Below, piece after piece: positions 1-8,130 of a DNA stretch of 39,902 nucleotides. Made by a program: the position numbers and the translations under genes. Each line of letters opens with the position of its first letter. Positions within the stretch are counted from its first letter, which is position 1. Source of the stretch: an uncultured Phenylobacterium sp. (GTDB lineage Bacteria > Pseudomonadota > Alphaproteobacteria > Caulobacterales > Caulobacteraceae); the NCBI RefSeq assembly GCF_902826855.1, contig NZ_CADEGK010000015.1, positions 1 through 39,902 on the forward strand, in the 5' to 3' direction. The notes under the pieces were generated by a model. That model did no database searches. It was not told where the DNA came from and was given only the letters and a program-made list of their open reading frames with translations.

Positions 1-700
1 CGACATCGTGGCCCTGCGCATAGAGGAAGGTGTTGGCCATGCCGCCGCCGATGGCCAGCTTGTCCAGCTTGGTGACCAGGTGCTTCAGGAGGTCGAGCTT
101 GGTGGAGACCTTGGATCCGCCGACAATGCCGAGCACCGGCCGCTCCGGATTGCCCAGCGCCCGGTCCAGGGCGTCCAGCTCCAGGCGCATCTGCTCGCCC
201 GCATAGGCCGGCAGGCGGCGCGCGATGCCGACTGTTGAGGCGTGCGCGCGGTGGGCGGCGGAAAAGGCGTCGTTGACGAACAGGTCGCCGTTGGCCGCTA
301 GCTCGTCGGCGAACTTCGCCTCGTTCTCCTCCTCGCCGGCGTGAAAGCGGACGTTCTCCAGCAACAGCACGCCGCCGGGCTCCAGCGCATTCACGGCCTC
401 TCGGGCCTTCGGGCCCACGCAGTCTTCGGCAAAGGCAACGTGCGCGCCCAGCACCTTGGCCAGCGGCTCGACGATGGGCGCCAGGCTCATCGACGGCACC
501 ACCTTGCCCTTCGGCCGGTCGAAGTGGGCCAGCAGGATCACCTTGGCCCCGCCGGCGCGCAGCTTGTCGACCGTCGGCTTGGCGGCCTGCAGGCGGGTGT
601 CGTCGCTGACCTTCCCGTCCTCCATGGGCACGTTCAGGTCCACCCGCACCAGGGCGCGCCGGCCCTGGAGATCGGCGTCGTCGAGGGTGCGGAAGCGCAT
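1..700 (-). CDS. pgk: Phosphoglycerate kinase, C-terminus cut off by window edge
   Basis: Glycolytic and gluconeogenic cytosolic enzyme that interconverts 1,3-bisphosphoglycerate + ADP and 3-phosphoglycerate + ATP. The reading frame starts at the ATG at 700-698 and stays open to base 1, giving about 233 residues, which is the N-terminal domain and the beginning of the hinge. Visible family motifs are RVDLNVP near residue 20, [10 protein letters not shown] near residue 56, LLLENVRFH near residue 115, [13 protein letters not shown] near residue 145, and [12 protein letters not shown] near residue 195. It lies 11 bases downstream of gap on the same strand, so the two are almost certainly one gap-pgk operon. 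The missing part is the nucleotide-binding C-terminal domain, lost to the window edge and not to mutation. Confidence 0.97.
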   Translation of the reverse strand, partial: MRFRTLDDADLQGRRALVRVDLNVPMEDGKVSDDTRLQAAKPTVDKLRAGGAKVILLAHFDRPKGKVVPSMSLAPIVEPLAKVLGAHVAFAEDCVGPKAREAVNALEPGGVLLLENVRFHAGEEENEAKFADELAANGDLFVNDAFSAAHRAHASTVGIARRLPAYAGEQMRLELDALDRALGNPERPVLGIVGGSKVSTKLDLLKHLVTKLDKLAIGGGMANTFLYAQGHDV

Positions 701-711
701 ACTGTGACCGT

Positions 712-1722
712 CTAGATCAGCTTGCCCATGTGGACGGCGGTGTCGCTCATCCGGGTCGAGAAGCCCCACTCGTTATCGTACCAGCTGAGCACCCGCCCGA
801 GGCCGCCGTCGACCATCTGGGTCTGCGGCAGCGCGACTGTCGAGGAGGCTGGGTTGTGATTGAAGTCCGAGGAGACCAGGGGTTCCCTGGTCACCGCCAG
901 CACGCCCTTCAGGGCGCCGTTCGCCGCGGCTTCCATGGCGGCGTTGATCTCATCCACCGTGACCTTGCGGCCCGGCACGAAGTTCAGGTCCACCACCGAG
1001 ACGTTGGGCGTCGGCACGCGGATGGACGAGCCGTCCAGCTTGCCGGCCAGCGCCGGGATCACCAGCCCCAGCGCCTTGGCCGCGCCGGTGGAGGTGGGGA
1101 TCATCGACATGGCCGCGGCGCGGGCGCGGTACAGGTCCTTGTGCATGGTGTCCAAGGTCGGCTGGTCGCCGGTGTAGGAATGGATCGTGGTCATGTAGCC
1201 ACGCTCGATCCCGCACAGTTCCTGCAGCACCTTTGCCACCGGAGCCAGGCAGTTGGTGGTGCAGGACGCGTTGGAGATGATCAGGTCGTCCTTGGTCAGC
1301 GTGTCGTGGTTCACGCCGTAGACGATGGTCTTGTCGACGTTGTCCCCCGGCGCCGAGATGATCACCCGCTTGGCGCCAGCGTCCAGGTGGGCGCTCGCCT
1401 TGTCCTTGGCCGTAAAGAGGCCAGTGCACTCCAGCGCGATGTCGACGCCGAGAGCCTTGTGCGGCAGTTCCTTGGGGTCGCGGATCGCGGTGACCTTGAT
1501 CGCCGGGTAGCCCGCCACCTCGATCGTGTCGCCGACGACCTTTACCTCGGCCGGAAAACGACCATGGACGCTGTCGTAGCGCAGGAGGTGGGCGTTGGTC
1601 TCCACCGGGCCGAGGTCGTTGATCGCCACCACCTCGATGTCCTTGCGGCCATGCTCGACGATGGAACGCAGCACCAGACGACCGATGCGGCCGAAACCGT
1701 TGATGGCGACACGGACGGTCAT
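712..1722 (-). CDS. gap: Type I glyceraldehyde-3-phosphate dehydrogenase
   Basis: Cytosolic enzyme that oxidises glyceraldehyde 3-phosphate with NAD and phosphate to 1,3-bisphosphoglycerate. The 336 residues match the family length. The Rossmann motif [10 protein letters not shown] is at residues 7-16. Asp36 in INDLG fits NAD preference. The catalytic motif SNASCTTNC places the nucleophile at Cys154, with the partner His181 in [10 protein letters not shown]. The C-terminal [10 protein letters not shown] signature is present. It is the first gene of the gap-pgk pair. The ATG start matches the usual family N-terminus. Nothing in the sequence suggests the NADP-dependent or plant-type variants. 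Confidence 0.98.
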   Translation of the reverse strand: MTVRVAINGFGRIGRLVLRSIVEHGRKDIEVVAINDLGPVETNAHLLRYDSVHGRFPAEVKVVGDTIEVAGYPAIKVTAIRDPKELPHKALGVDIALECTGLFTAKDKASAHLDAGAKRVIISAPGDNVDKTIVYGVNHDTLTKDDLIISNASCTTNCLAPVAKVLQELCGIERGYMTTIHSYTGDQPTLDTMHKDLYRARAAAMSMIPTSTGAAKALGLVIPALAGKLDGSSIRVPTPNVSVVDLNFVPGRKVTVDEINAAMEAAANGALKGVLAVTREPLVSSDFNHNPASSTVALPQTQMVDGGLGRVLSWYDNEWGFSTRMSDTAVHMGKLI

Positions 1723-1832
1723 GAGGCGAAGACTCCCTGGGACGTTCTCGGTGGCGGGGTTTCTTCAAGCCGAGGGCGCCCAAGTCAACCCCTCACACCG
1801 GCTGGGCGAAGCGCGTGACCATTTCAGAGCCC

Positions 1833-2438
1833 ATGCGTTGCGGCAGGATGAGACCCTGCCTGCTGTCCCTTCTTGCGGTCGTCGCGCTCTGCGCCTGCGA
1901 CCGCTCGCCGCCTGCGGAGCCGCCCGTCAAGGACACTCCGGTCACGACGACGCCGCCCGCCGCAGGCCCCGCTGAGTTCCCGATGGTCGATCCGCCGGCG
2001 CCTGGAACCCCCGGCGGATTGCCCGACGATCGCACGCCGATTTCCGAGGCGCCCTTCACCGACGACAGCGCCCAGGGCGCTGCGAACGTAGTCCAGACCT
2101 ACTACGCCCATATCGGCCAGAAGGCCTATGCCGAGGCCTGGAAGCTGTGGAGCGGTGGCGGCAAGGCTTCCGGTCAGCCAACCGCGGCCGCCTTCGCGGC
2201 GAGCTTCGACCGCTATGCGCAGTATGACGCCCAGATCGGCGGCCCGAGCGCGATCGAGGGCGCCGCAGGCTCGCTCTATGTCACGGCGCCGGTGGTGATC
2301 TACGGCCGGCTGAAGACCGGGGCGGAGGTCCACGAAAAGGGCGAGGCCACGCTGCATCGCGTCAACGGCGTGCCTGGGTCCACGGCCGAGCAGCGGAAGT
2401 GGCGCATCGTCAAGATCGAGACCCGGCCCACGAATTAG
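1833..2438 (+). CDS. Hypothetical lipoprotein
   Basis: Unrecognised exported protein of about 200 residues. The N-terminus has a positively charged segment, a hydrophobic run (LLSLLAVVAL) and a lipobox-like LCAC, so it is probably a lipidated envelope protein. A Pro/Thr-rich linker follows, then a globular domain from about residue 80 (QTYYAHIGQKAYAEAWKLW) with the look of NTF2-like or DUF4440-like folds. A GTG at 1815, ATG at 1833 and ATG at 1848 are all in frame. None has a convincing ribosome binding site; 1833 or 1848 best fit a signal peptide of normal length. It is divergent from gap and convergent with the P450. Function unknown. Confidence 0.75.
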   Translation: MRCGRMRPCLLSLLAVVALCACDRSPPAEPPVKDTPVTTTPPAAGPAEFPMVDPPAPGTPGGLPDDRTPISEAPFTDDSAQGAANVVQTYYAHIGQKAYAEAWKLWSGGGKASGQPTAAAFAASFDRYAQYDAQIGGPSAIEGAAGSLYVTAPVVIYGRLKTGAEVHEKGEATLHRVNGVPGSTAEQRKWRIVKIETRPTN

Positions 2439-2476
2439 GGTCTGGATCAGCTTCCACCCGCTCGGCTTCGGCGAGG

Positions 2477-3736
2477 CTACGCGACGATCCGCACAGGTAA
2501 CGCTTCGTAGCCCTTCACGAAGTTGGAGTTGAGGCGCCTCGGCGCACCGACGACCTCGATGCGCTTGAAGCGCTTGAGGATCTCTTCCCAGACCACCTTC
2601 AGCTGCATCTCGGCCAGGCGGTTGCCGACGCAGCGGTGGATGCCGAAGCCGAAGGCCACGTGCTGGCGCGGGCGCTCGCGGTCGATGATGAAGCGGTCGG
2701 GGTCGGGGATGACGTCGCCGTCGCGGTTGCCGGAGACGTACCACATGACCACCTTGTCGCCCTTGCGGATCCGCTTGCCGCCCAGTTCGATGTCGCGGGT
2801 GGCGGTGCGGCGCATGTGGGCCACAGGGCTCTGCCAGCGGATGATCTCGGGCACGGCCGAGTCGAGCAGGGCCGGGTCGGCGCGCAGGCGGTCGTAGGCC
2901 TCGGGATAGTCCTGGAAGGCCATGAGGGCGCCGGTGATCGAGTGGCGGGTGGTGTCGCTGCCGGCCACGGTGAGGAGCACCACGTTGCCAATGTAGCCGA
3001 AGGGGAGCTCGTCCTTGCGGGTGACCGGGTCGCCGGCCAGGAGGGAGAGCAGGTCGACGCTGCCGGGCTTGTCCTTGCGCGCCTCCCAGAGCTCCACGAA
3101 CTTCTGGACGAAGGGCATGAAGGCAGCCTGGCGCTCTTCCAGGGTCCTGGGGTCGTCGTCGGCGGGGCGGGCGAGGATCATGTCGGACGCCTCCGGCAGC
3201 AGGCGGCGCTCCTCGAAGGGGAAGTCGAACAGGGTGGCCAGCATCTGGCTGGTGAGCTCAACGGAGACCTTGTCCACGAAGTCGAAGGTCTCGCCGACGG
3301 GCAATTCGTCGAGGATTGCGGCGGCGCGCGAGCGGATCAGCGGCTCGAGATTGGCGATCCCGGGCGTGGAGAACATCGGCGTGACGACGCGGCGCTGAGC
3401 GTCGTGGGCGGGCGGGTCGAGGCCGATGAAGCTGGAGCGCTCGTTGGGCTCGATGGCGTCCATGATCGTGATGCCGCCCAGTTCCGACGACGAGGAGAAC
3501 GCCTCGTGGTTGGAATCGACGGCGACGATGTCCTGGAACTTGGTGACCGACCAGTAGGGCCCGTACTCGCTGGCCGGGCAGTAGTGCACGGGATCCTCAG
3601 CGCGCAGCCGCTCGAACCAAGGGGCGTAGGTGTCGCTGGTGAAGTGGCCGACGTCAGCGACGTGGAACTGGTCCAGCGGCGTGGCATAGGCGCGCTCGCG
3701 GGCGGATTGGATGATCTGGCTGGCGTCGTCGGCCAT
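2477..3736 (-). CDS. Cytochrome P450, CYP153-like
   Basis: Soluble class I bacterial P450 of 419 residues. The cysteine-ligand loop FGFGIHRCVGNRLAE puts the haem Cys at 369, and the I-helix oxygen-activation motif reads AGSDTTR. The segments GPYWSVTKF, GGITIMD, MLATLFDFP, WYVSGNRD and NFVKGYEALPVRI closely resemble what I remember of CYP153A alkane terminal hydroxylases, so medium-chain alkane or terpene-like hydroxylation is the best guess. The ATG at 3736 is chosen because GGGAG lies about 8 bases upstream; the frame is open for 33 more codons upstream, but that stretch is low-complexity. No ferredoxin or ferredoxin reductase gene is in the window, so its electron donors must lie elsewhere. 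Divergent from the secreted protein at 3892, sharing a palindrome. Confidence 0.9.
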   Translation of the reverse strand: MADDASQIIQSARERAYATPLDQFHVADVGHFTSDTYAPWFERLRAEDPVHYCPASEYGPYWSVTKFQDIVAVDSNHEAFSSSSELGGITIMDAIEPNERSSFIGLDPPAHDAQRRVVTPMFSTPGIANLEPLIRSRAAAILDELPVGETFDFVDKVSVELTSQMLATLFDFPFEERRLLPEASDMILARPADDDPRTLEERQAAFMPFVQKFVELWEARKDKPGSVDLLSLLAGDPVTRKDELPFGYIGNVVLLTVAGSDTTRHSITGALMAFQDYPEAYDRLRADPALLDSAVPEIIRWQSPVAHMRRTATRDIELGGKRIRKGDKVVMWYVSGNRDGDVIPDPDRFIIDRERPRQHVAFGFGIHRCVGNRLAEMQLKVVWEEILKRFKRIEVVGAPRRLNSNFVKGYEALPVRIVA

Positions 3737-3856
3737 GTGTGGCTCCCGGGCTTGAAGCCGAACAGTGCGCGCGTGCGGCGCGCGCGGCAAGGGACGCAGA
3801 AGCGCCTCGGCGCCCCGACCCGGCGAGCGAAACAAGCTTGCAACGTTCGTCTCTCA

Positions 3857-3876
3857 TTATATCGTGCACAATATAA
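3857..3876. promoter_or_regulatory. 20-bp near-perfect palindrome, candidate operator
   Basis: TTATATCGTGCACAATATAA is symmetrical except for one mismatched pair, and it is strikingly AT-rich against its surroundings. On the minus strand its edge forms a perfect TATAAT (3861-3856) pointing towards the P450; on the plus strand it ends 15 bases before the ATG at 3892. A palindrome of this length and a GTGCAC core suits a winged-helix dimer of the MarR/OhrR class, and an OhrR-type gene lies about 660 bases away. The pairing of that regulator with this site is inference. Confidence 0.6.
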
Positions 3877-3891
3877 CTGGAGCCAACGAGC

Positions 3892-4488
3892 ATGAAGTCC
3901 CTTGCAATCGCGGTCGGAGCCCTCCTGCTGGGCGCCGCATTCCCGGCCGCCGCCCAGGCGCCGCAGATAATCCGCGGGGTGATCACCGATGTTCGTCCGG
4001 AGCAGATTTCCGTGAAGCCGAAGGGCGGGCAGCCCGTGACGGTGGCGCTCACCAAGGATTGGCGCGTGGCCGTCACGCGGCCGATCACGGCGGCCGAGAT
4101 CAAGCCAGGGAGCTTCATCGGCTCGACCGAGATGCCGCGGGCCGACGGCCGAGGCCGTTCGCTTGAAGTCCACGTCTTCCCGCCCGGCGTGAAGATCGGC
4201 CAGGGACACTATGCCTGGGACAAGCGGAAGGGCGCGATGATGACCAATGGCACCGTGGGAAACATCACCGTCGCGAGGGGGGGCCGCGAGCTGGAAGTGG
4301 ATTACGGCAACGGACGCCGGAAGGTCACCGTGTCCCGCAACATTCCCATCGTGCAGATCGCCGACGGCCAGCGCCAGCAGGTCAAGAAGGGCGTCCCCGT
4401 CTTCCTCATCGCTGGGCCGGGTCCCGGCGGCGCGCTCGTCACCAACGCCGTCACGGTCGGGGAAGGCGGCTCTGCCCCTCCCATGTGA
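3892..4488 (+). CDS. Secreted protein of unknown function, possibly beta-barrel (DUF5666-like)
   Basis: 198 residues beginning with a clear Sec signal peptide (LAIAVGALLLGAAFPAAAQA, cleavage after about residue 22). The mature part is rich in beta-strand-like segments (IIRGVITDVRPEQISVKPKGG, GTVGNITVARGGRELEV, RKVTVSRNIPIVQI) and resembles the small OB-like repeats seen in DUF5666-type periplasmic proteins; that resemblance is tentative. No catalytic motif is evident. GGAGCCAACGAGC precedes the ATG and includes a usable ribosome binding site. It is divergent from the P450, with the palindrome at 3857-3876 in its promoter zone, and convergent with the OhrR-type regulator. Confidence 0.8.
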   Translation: MKSLAIAVGALLLGAAFPAAAQAPQIIRGVITDVRPEQISVKPKGGQPVTVALTKDWRVAVTRPITAAEIKPGSFIGSTEMPRADGRGRSLEVHVFPPGVKIGQGHYAWDKRKGAMMTNGTVGNITVARGGRELEVDYGNGRRKVTVSRNIPIVQIADGQRQQVKKGVPVFLIAGPGPGGALVTNAVTVGEGGSAPPM

Positions 4489-4534
4489 GCCGGCGCAGCC
4501 GCTTCCGCACCGATCCGGCGCTGAGACCAGCGGT

Positions 4535-5068
4535 CTACGACAGGCCGTCAACCAGCCTTTGCAGGTCCGTCTTCAGCCTCACCAGGTCTTCGTGCGGAAG
4601 CGGCAGCTGGCCGTAGGCTCCAGCCGGCACCGCCATCGCCCGGGTGCGCAGCGCCTCGCCCTCCGGCGTCAGGTCCACCAGCACGCGGCGCTCGTCGTCG
4701 GCGTCGCGCGTCCTACGCACCAGGCCACGCGACTCGAGCCGGCCGAACAGGGGCGCGAGGGTCCCGGAATCCAGGCGCAGCCGGCGGGAGATGTCGCCCA
4801 TGGTCTGGGGCGCGCGCTCCCACAGGACGAGCATGGCGAGGTATTGCGAATAGGTCAGCCCGAGCGGCTCCAACAGCTGCCTGTAGAGGCGCGTGACCAG
4901 ATTGCTCGCGGAATAGAGCGTGAAGCACAGCTGCAGATCCAGCTGCAACGGATTGAAGTCGGGCGGCGGCGAGGCTTCCTCGACCTCGACGACTCCGTCG
5001 CCCATCACATCTTCAGGTCGTGTTCTCATCCTGCCGGGAAGCATACCTCCCGTGAGGCGTGGCGCCAC
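4535..5068 (-). CDS. ohrR: MarR-family regulator, OhrR type (organic hydroperoxide sensor)
   Basis: Winged-helix repressor of 177 residues. OhrR proteins sense organic hydroperoxides through one reactive N-terminal cysteine hydrogen-bonded to two tyrosines. Here Cys48 (LQLCFTLYSAS) is followed by Tyr62 and Tyr73, the same +14 and +25 spacing as Cys15, Tyr29 and Tyr40 of the Bacillus subtilis protein. The DNA-binding part reads MGDISRRLRLDSGTLAPLFGRLESRGLV, then the wing RRTRDADDERRVLV. The ATG at 5068 has GAGGA six bases upstream; in-frame ATGs at 5044, 5029 and 5005 are alternatives, and the first 30 or so residues are unusually long for the family. No ohr peroxidase gene is in the window, which is unusual because ohr and ohrR are normally adjacent. 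Confidence 0.87.
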   Translation of the reverse strand: MAPRLTGGMLPGRMRTRPEDVMGDGVVEVEEASPPPDFNPLQLDLQLCFTLYSASNLVTRLYRQLLEPLGLTYSQYLAMLVLWERAPQTMGDISRRLRLDSGTLAPLFGRLESRGLVRRTRDADDERRVLVDLTPEGEALRTRAMAVPAGAYGQLPLPHEDLVRLKTDLQRLVDGLS

Positions 5069-5111
5069 CGACGATCCTCGCGGGAACCTCTTTGCGTCGA
5101 GGATGCCGTGA

Positions 5112-5660
5112 TCAGGGCTGCACAGCGTCCGTACGTTGGGCGGTTATGGGGTCTTCCTGAACGGGAACTTCGAGGGCGGTGAGCCCCTGGAGCTTCATCG
5201 CGGCGTCCAGGTTGCGGATCGGATCGTCGCGGGTGGTGGTGAAGGCGAGCGAGGTCGGCGTGGCGCGCCGCTCGTAGACGTTGGCGAAGCCGAAGTTCCG
5301 CGCCTCGGCGGCGGGCCGTGCGTTGAGCGCCAGGGCGTAAGCCTTTCCGGCGCGCAGGGTGCACAGGAGGACGAAGGTCTGGCCATCGTCCAGTAGGCGC
5401 GGCGTCTTCAGGCACGGTGGCGGCTCGGCGCCCTCCACCGCGGAGAGGTCGAAGCCGGTCTGCAGCATCTTCTGGTCGAAGGTGAGTTTGAGCACGACCA
5501 CGCCGGGCGCAACCGCTCCGCCGGCCGCCGGGTAGCTGGCGACGAGGTTCGGCGGCGGGGTCGGCGGATAGACGGTCACCGCGGACACCTCTGTCGGCGG
5601 CCGGGCCGGAGTCGCCGGCGCAGCGGTCGCCGCGAGCAGGGCGAGAGCGGTCACGAACAT
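5112..5660 (-). CDS. Exported protein with a bacterial Ig-like domain
   Basis: 182 residues starting with a short hydrophobic signal (MFVTALALLAATAAPATPA). The segment from about residue 40 (VASYPAAGGAVAPGVVVLKLTFDQKM) to residue 115 (RAGKAYALALN) has the pattern of SbsA/Big_5-type Ig-like domains: an NG-like entry loop, a F-D-x-K-M strand, and a closing A-x-x-Y-x-L-x-L strand. Two Cys residues (PPCLKT and LLCTL) may form a periplasmic disulphide. The C-terminal 60 residues are unassigned. No ribosome binding site stands out. Function unknown; a cell-surface or periplasmic structural role is only a guess. Confidence 0.75.
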   Translation of the reverse strand: MFVTALALLAATAAPATPARPPTEVSAVTVYPPTPPPNLVASYPAAGGAVAPGVVVLKLTFDQKMLQTGFDLSAVEGAEPPPCLKTPRLLDDGQTFVLLCTLRAGKAYALALNARPAAEARNFGFANVYERRATPTSLAFTTTRDDPIRNLDAAMKLQGLTALEVPVQEDPITAQRTDAVQP

Positions 5661-5738
5661 GGCGCCAGGCTGGACCGTGGGCGCGGCGGAAGCAAGGCGG
5701 GCTCGCCTATCGCAGCGTCACCTTGCCAAATTCCGCTC

Positions 5739-6578
5739 ATGAACGTCGCCGCCCCCGCCCTTCGCATCCGCCGTTTCGCCGGCGCCGGTATCGAGATCGT
5801 CGCTGACGAGGCGGGTCCGGAGGACGGGACGCCGGTGATCCTGCTGCACGGCGGGGGCCAGACCCGCGGCGCCTGGGGCGGCGCGGCGCTGGAGGGTGCG
5901 CGGCGGGGGTTCCGGATGTTCTCCGCCGACCTCCGCGGCCACGGCGACTCCGGCTGGGCCGCCGACGGCGACTACACGCTCCAGGCCCAAGCCGCCGATC
6001 TGCGCACCATGGCCGACGCGCTGGACAGCACGCCATTCGTCGTGGGCGCCTCGCTGGGCGGGCTGACGGCGCTGACCTACGCCGCTGCGGGCGGTCCGCT
6101 GGCCGGCCTGGTGCTGGTCGACGTGGCGCCGCAGATCGAGCCGGCGGGCTCGGCGCGCATCCAGGCCTTCATGCGCAGCGCGCCGAACGGGTTCGCCAGC
6201 GTGGAGGAGGCCGCCGACGCCGTCGCCGCCTACCTGCCCCACCGCCCGCGGCCCAAGGATCCCAGCGGTCTGATGAAGAACCTGCGGCTGCGCGACGACG
6301 GCCGCTACCACTGGCATTGGGACCCCCGGATGCTCACCGGCCGCGGGCCCAGGGACGCCGAGACATTGCGTGAGGCGGCCCGGAGCCTGACCGTCCCCAC
6401 GCTGCTGGTGCGCGGCAGGATGAGCGACGTGCTCTCGCCGGAGGGGGTGGCGGACTTCCTGGCGCTCGCGCCACACGCGCAGTTCGCCGACATCGCCGGG
6501 GCCGATCACATGGTCGCCGGCGACCGGAACGACGCCTTCAACGCCGCGACCTTCGCCTTCCTGGAGCGGTGGCGCTGA
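5739..6578 (+). CDS. Alpha/beta hydrolase
   Basis: Cytosolic alpha/beta-hydrolase-fold enzyme of 279 residues. The oxyanion region is LLHGGGQTRGAW (residues 35-46), the nucleophile elbow GASLGG places Ser105, and the catalytic His257 sits in GADHMVAGD; the acid is probably the Asp in RGRMSDVLS. DLRGHGDSGWAADGDYT is the typical loop after strand 4 of epoxide hydrolase or haloperoxidase-like members. The substrate cannot be told from sequence. The ATG at 5739 gives the family-typical N-terminus. It runs alone on the plus strand and is divergent from the Ig-like protein. Confidence 0.92.
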   Translation: MNVAAPALRIRRFAGAGIEIVADEAGPEDGTPVILLHGGGQTRGAWGGAALEGARRGFRMFSADLRGHGDSGWAADGDYTLQAQAADLRTMADALDSTPFVVGASLGGLTALTYAAAGGPLAGLVLVDVAPQIEPAGSARIQAFMRSAPNGFASVEEAADAVAAYLPHRPRPKDPSGLMKNLRLRDDGRYHWHWDPRMLTGRGPRDAETLREAARSLTVPTLLVRGRMSDVLSPEGVADFLALAPHAQFADIAGADHMVAGDRNDAFNAATFAFLERWR

Positions 6579-6601
6579 CCTTCCATAGTCACGCTTCGCC
6601 G

Positions 6602-6643
6602 GAAAAGCGCCGTTTTCGGGAACAGAAAAGCGCCGCTTTCGGG
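6602..6643. repeat. Tandem 19-bp direct repeat upstream of the OmpA-like gene
   Basis: GAAAAGCGCCGTTTTCGGG (6602-6620) recurs as GAAAAGCGCCGCTTTCGGG (6625-6643) with one mismatch and a 23-base period, close to two helical turns. Each copy is itself partly symmetrical (GAAAA/TTTTC arms in copy 1, AAAGC/GCTTT in copy 2). It lies between the hydrolase stop and the OmpA-like gene. It could be a paired operator, or copy 1 could form a weak hairpin at the end of the hydrolase transcript. Confidence 0.6.
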
Positions 6644-6707
6644 CTCGATTGAGGATCTCAGTCGCTTTCAGCCGGGGGGGAAACAACCGGACGGAGGAGC
6701 TTGGGAA

Positions 6708-7274
6708 ATGATGTTGCGTGGGTCGAGTGTTTTGATCGCCGGGGCGATCGTATTGGCGACGGGCCTAGGAGGCTGCGCCACCAAGAAGTTTGTGCGTGAG
6801 CAGGCGGCCATCGTCGGCTCGCGCGTGGACGCCACCAACACCGAGGTCGCCGCGGTGTCGGGCACGGCCAAGGATGCGCTCGATCGCGCCACCGCCGCCG
6901 GGAAGCTGGCGGAGGGCAAGTTCCTCTTCTCTGAGGTGCTGAGCGACGACAGCATGAAGTTCGAGACCGGCAAGGCGGAGCTCTCGCCCGAAGCCACGGC
7001 CCGTCTGGACGCCTTCGTCGAGAAGCTGAAGAGCGAGAACCGCAACGTCTACGTCGAGGTCCAGGGCCACACCGACATCACCGGCCCCAAGGATTTCAAC
7101 TACAAGCTGGGTGAGGAACGGGCGGAAGCGGTGCGCCGCTACCTGAACCAGCACGGCGTGGCCCTGAACCGGGTCGGCACCATCTCGTATGGACCCGATG
7201 CGCCGGTAGCGCCGAATGAAGACCGGGACGGGCGGGCGCAGAACCGCCGCGTGGTCCTGATCGTCCTGACGTAG
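6708..7274 (+). CDS. OmpA-family lipoprotein
   Basis: 188-residue envelope protein. The lipobox GLGGC places the lipidated cysteine at residue 23. A short helical, probably coiled-coil segment (about 30-75, with AIVGSRVDATNTEVAAVSG) is followed by a C-terminal OmpA-like peptidoglycan-binding domain (about 80-188). The domain shows VEVQGHTDITG (the D and T of the TD motif), NYKLGEERAEAVRRYL (in place of the common N-x-x-L-S-x-x-R-A) and the closing RDGRAQNRRVVLIV. It probably tethers the outer membrane to peptidoglycan, like Pal, but tolB and pal neighbours are absent, so it is not the tol-pal lipoprotein. GGACGGAGGAG upstream supports the start. Confidence 0.93.
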   Translation: MMLRGSSVLIAGAIVLATGLGGCATKKFVREQAAIVGSRVDATNTEVAAVSGTAKDALDRATAAGKLAEGKFLFSEVLSDDSMKFETGKAELSPEATARLDAFVEKLKSENRNVYVEVQGHTDITGPKDFNYKLGEERAEAVRRYLNQHGVALNRVGTISYGPDAPVAPNEDRDGRAQNRRVVLIVLT

Positions 7275-7305
7275 AAGGGCGGGCGGCGTCGCTCGCCCCC
7301 GCCTT

Positions 7306-8079
7306 GTGACACCGGCAATCGCTGTGAACCAGGCTCGGCGCCTATTGGCGAAGCGGCGCCGCGGCCTCGTCGCGGCGGGCAGCTTGGCGGGCCACGTGCT
7401 CGCCGTGCTGGCCCTCCTCGGCGCCCAGCCCGACCCGCCGGCGCGCGAGGAGGATCCCCCGATCCAGGTGGTGCTCTACACACCGCCGCCGCCGCCGCCG
7501 CCCGACCCGCCGCCTCCGCCGCCACAACCGGAGCCGGACCCCGCGCCGCCAAAACCGGCGGCCAAGGCGCCCGAGCCGATGCCGGCGAAGCCGCCGCCGC
7601 GCCGGCTCGCCCGGCCCGTGCGTGCGCCGCCGACCGTCGCCCCGATCCTGGCGATCGCCGGCAAGCCGTCGTCGGGAGAGTCCGACGTCAGCGACGCCGA
7701 ACTCGCCGGCGCGCAGACCGCAGGGTCCGGCGGAGGCGGGGCGGGGCGCACCTGCAATATGGCCCGCTGGCTCGAGGGCAAGCTGCGCAAGGACCGATCG
7801 GTGCAGGCGGCGCTCGCCAGGAGCAACTCCGGCAAGGCGATCCGAGTCTGGAACGGCTCCTGGGTGCGGCACGGGGCTGAGGAAGGGGCGGGCCTGGCAG
7901 CGGTGCGCGAGTCGATCATGTGGCACGTGGCCTTCGCGCCGGAAGCCTGCCGCGCCGAGCCCGTGCGCGGCCTGGTGGCGATCTCGATGAGCGACGGCCC
8001 GGGCTCGGCGCGGGTGGTGATGGGCGCAAACGCCTGGCGCTGGAGTGACCTGCTGCACTCACGCTCGCGGGGCGGTTAG
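7306..8079 (+). CDS. TonB-like proline-rich inner-membrane protein
   Basis: 257 residues read from a GTG. One membrane segment (GLVAAGSLAGHVLAVLALLG, about 20-39) follows a basic RRLLAKRRRG stretch. Next comes a Pro/Glu/Lys-rich, periplasm-spanning linker (about 50-110, with runs of PPPPPPP), as in TonB. The C-terminal 110 residues (CNMARWLEGKLRKD, AFAPEACRAEPVRGLV, NAWRWSDLL) do not look like the usual TonB C-terminal domain with its YP motif; two cysteines may pair. It is therefore TonB-like in architecture only. It lies 31 bases after the OmpA-like lipoprotein and may be cotranscribed with it. Partner and substrate unknown. Confidence 0.8.
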   Translation: MTPAIAVNQARRLLAKRRRGLVAAGSLAGHVLAVLALLGAQPDPPAREEDPPIQVVLYTPPPPPPPDPPPPPPQPEPDPAPPKPAAKAPEPMPAKPPPRRLARPVRAPPTVAPILAIAGKPSSGESDVSDAELAGAQTAGSGGGGAGRTCNMARWLEGKLRKDRSVQAALARSNSGKAIRVWNGSWVRHGAEEGAGLAAVRESIMWHVAFAPEACRAEPVRGLVAISMSDGPGSARVVMGANAWRWSDLLHSRSRGG

Positions 8080-8130
8080 CTCCGCATCTATCTACCGTCG
8101 GCCCGTTGCGCTCGGCGACAGGAGGGGTTC

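Noticed and set aside
730-1818. Long plus-strand open frame of 362 codons opposite gap
   Set aside because: It is the GC-rich antisense shadow of gap; the translation is Arg/His/Gly-rich without any motif.
7490-7570. CCG-rich microsatellite-like tract
   Set aside because: It is explained by the proline-rich spacer of the TonB-like protein and not by a phase-variable repeat; unit length is in frame and irregular.
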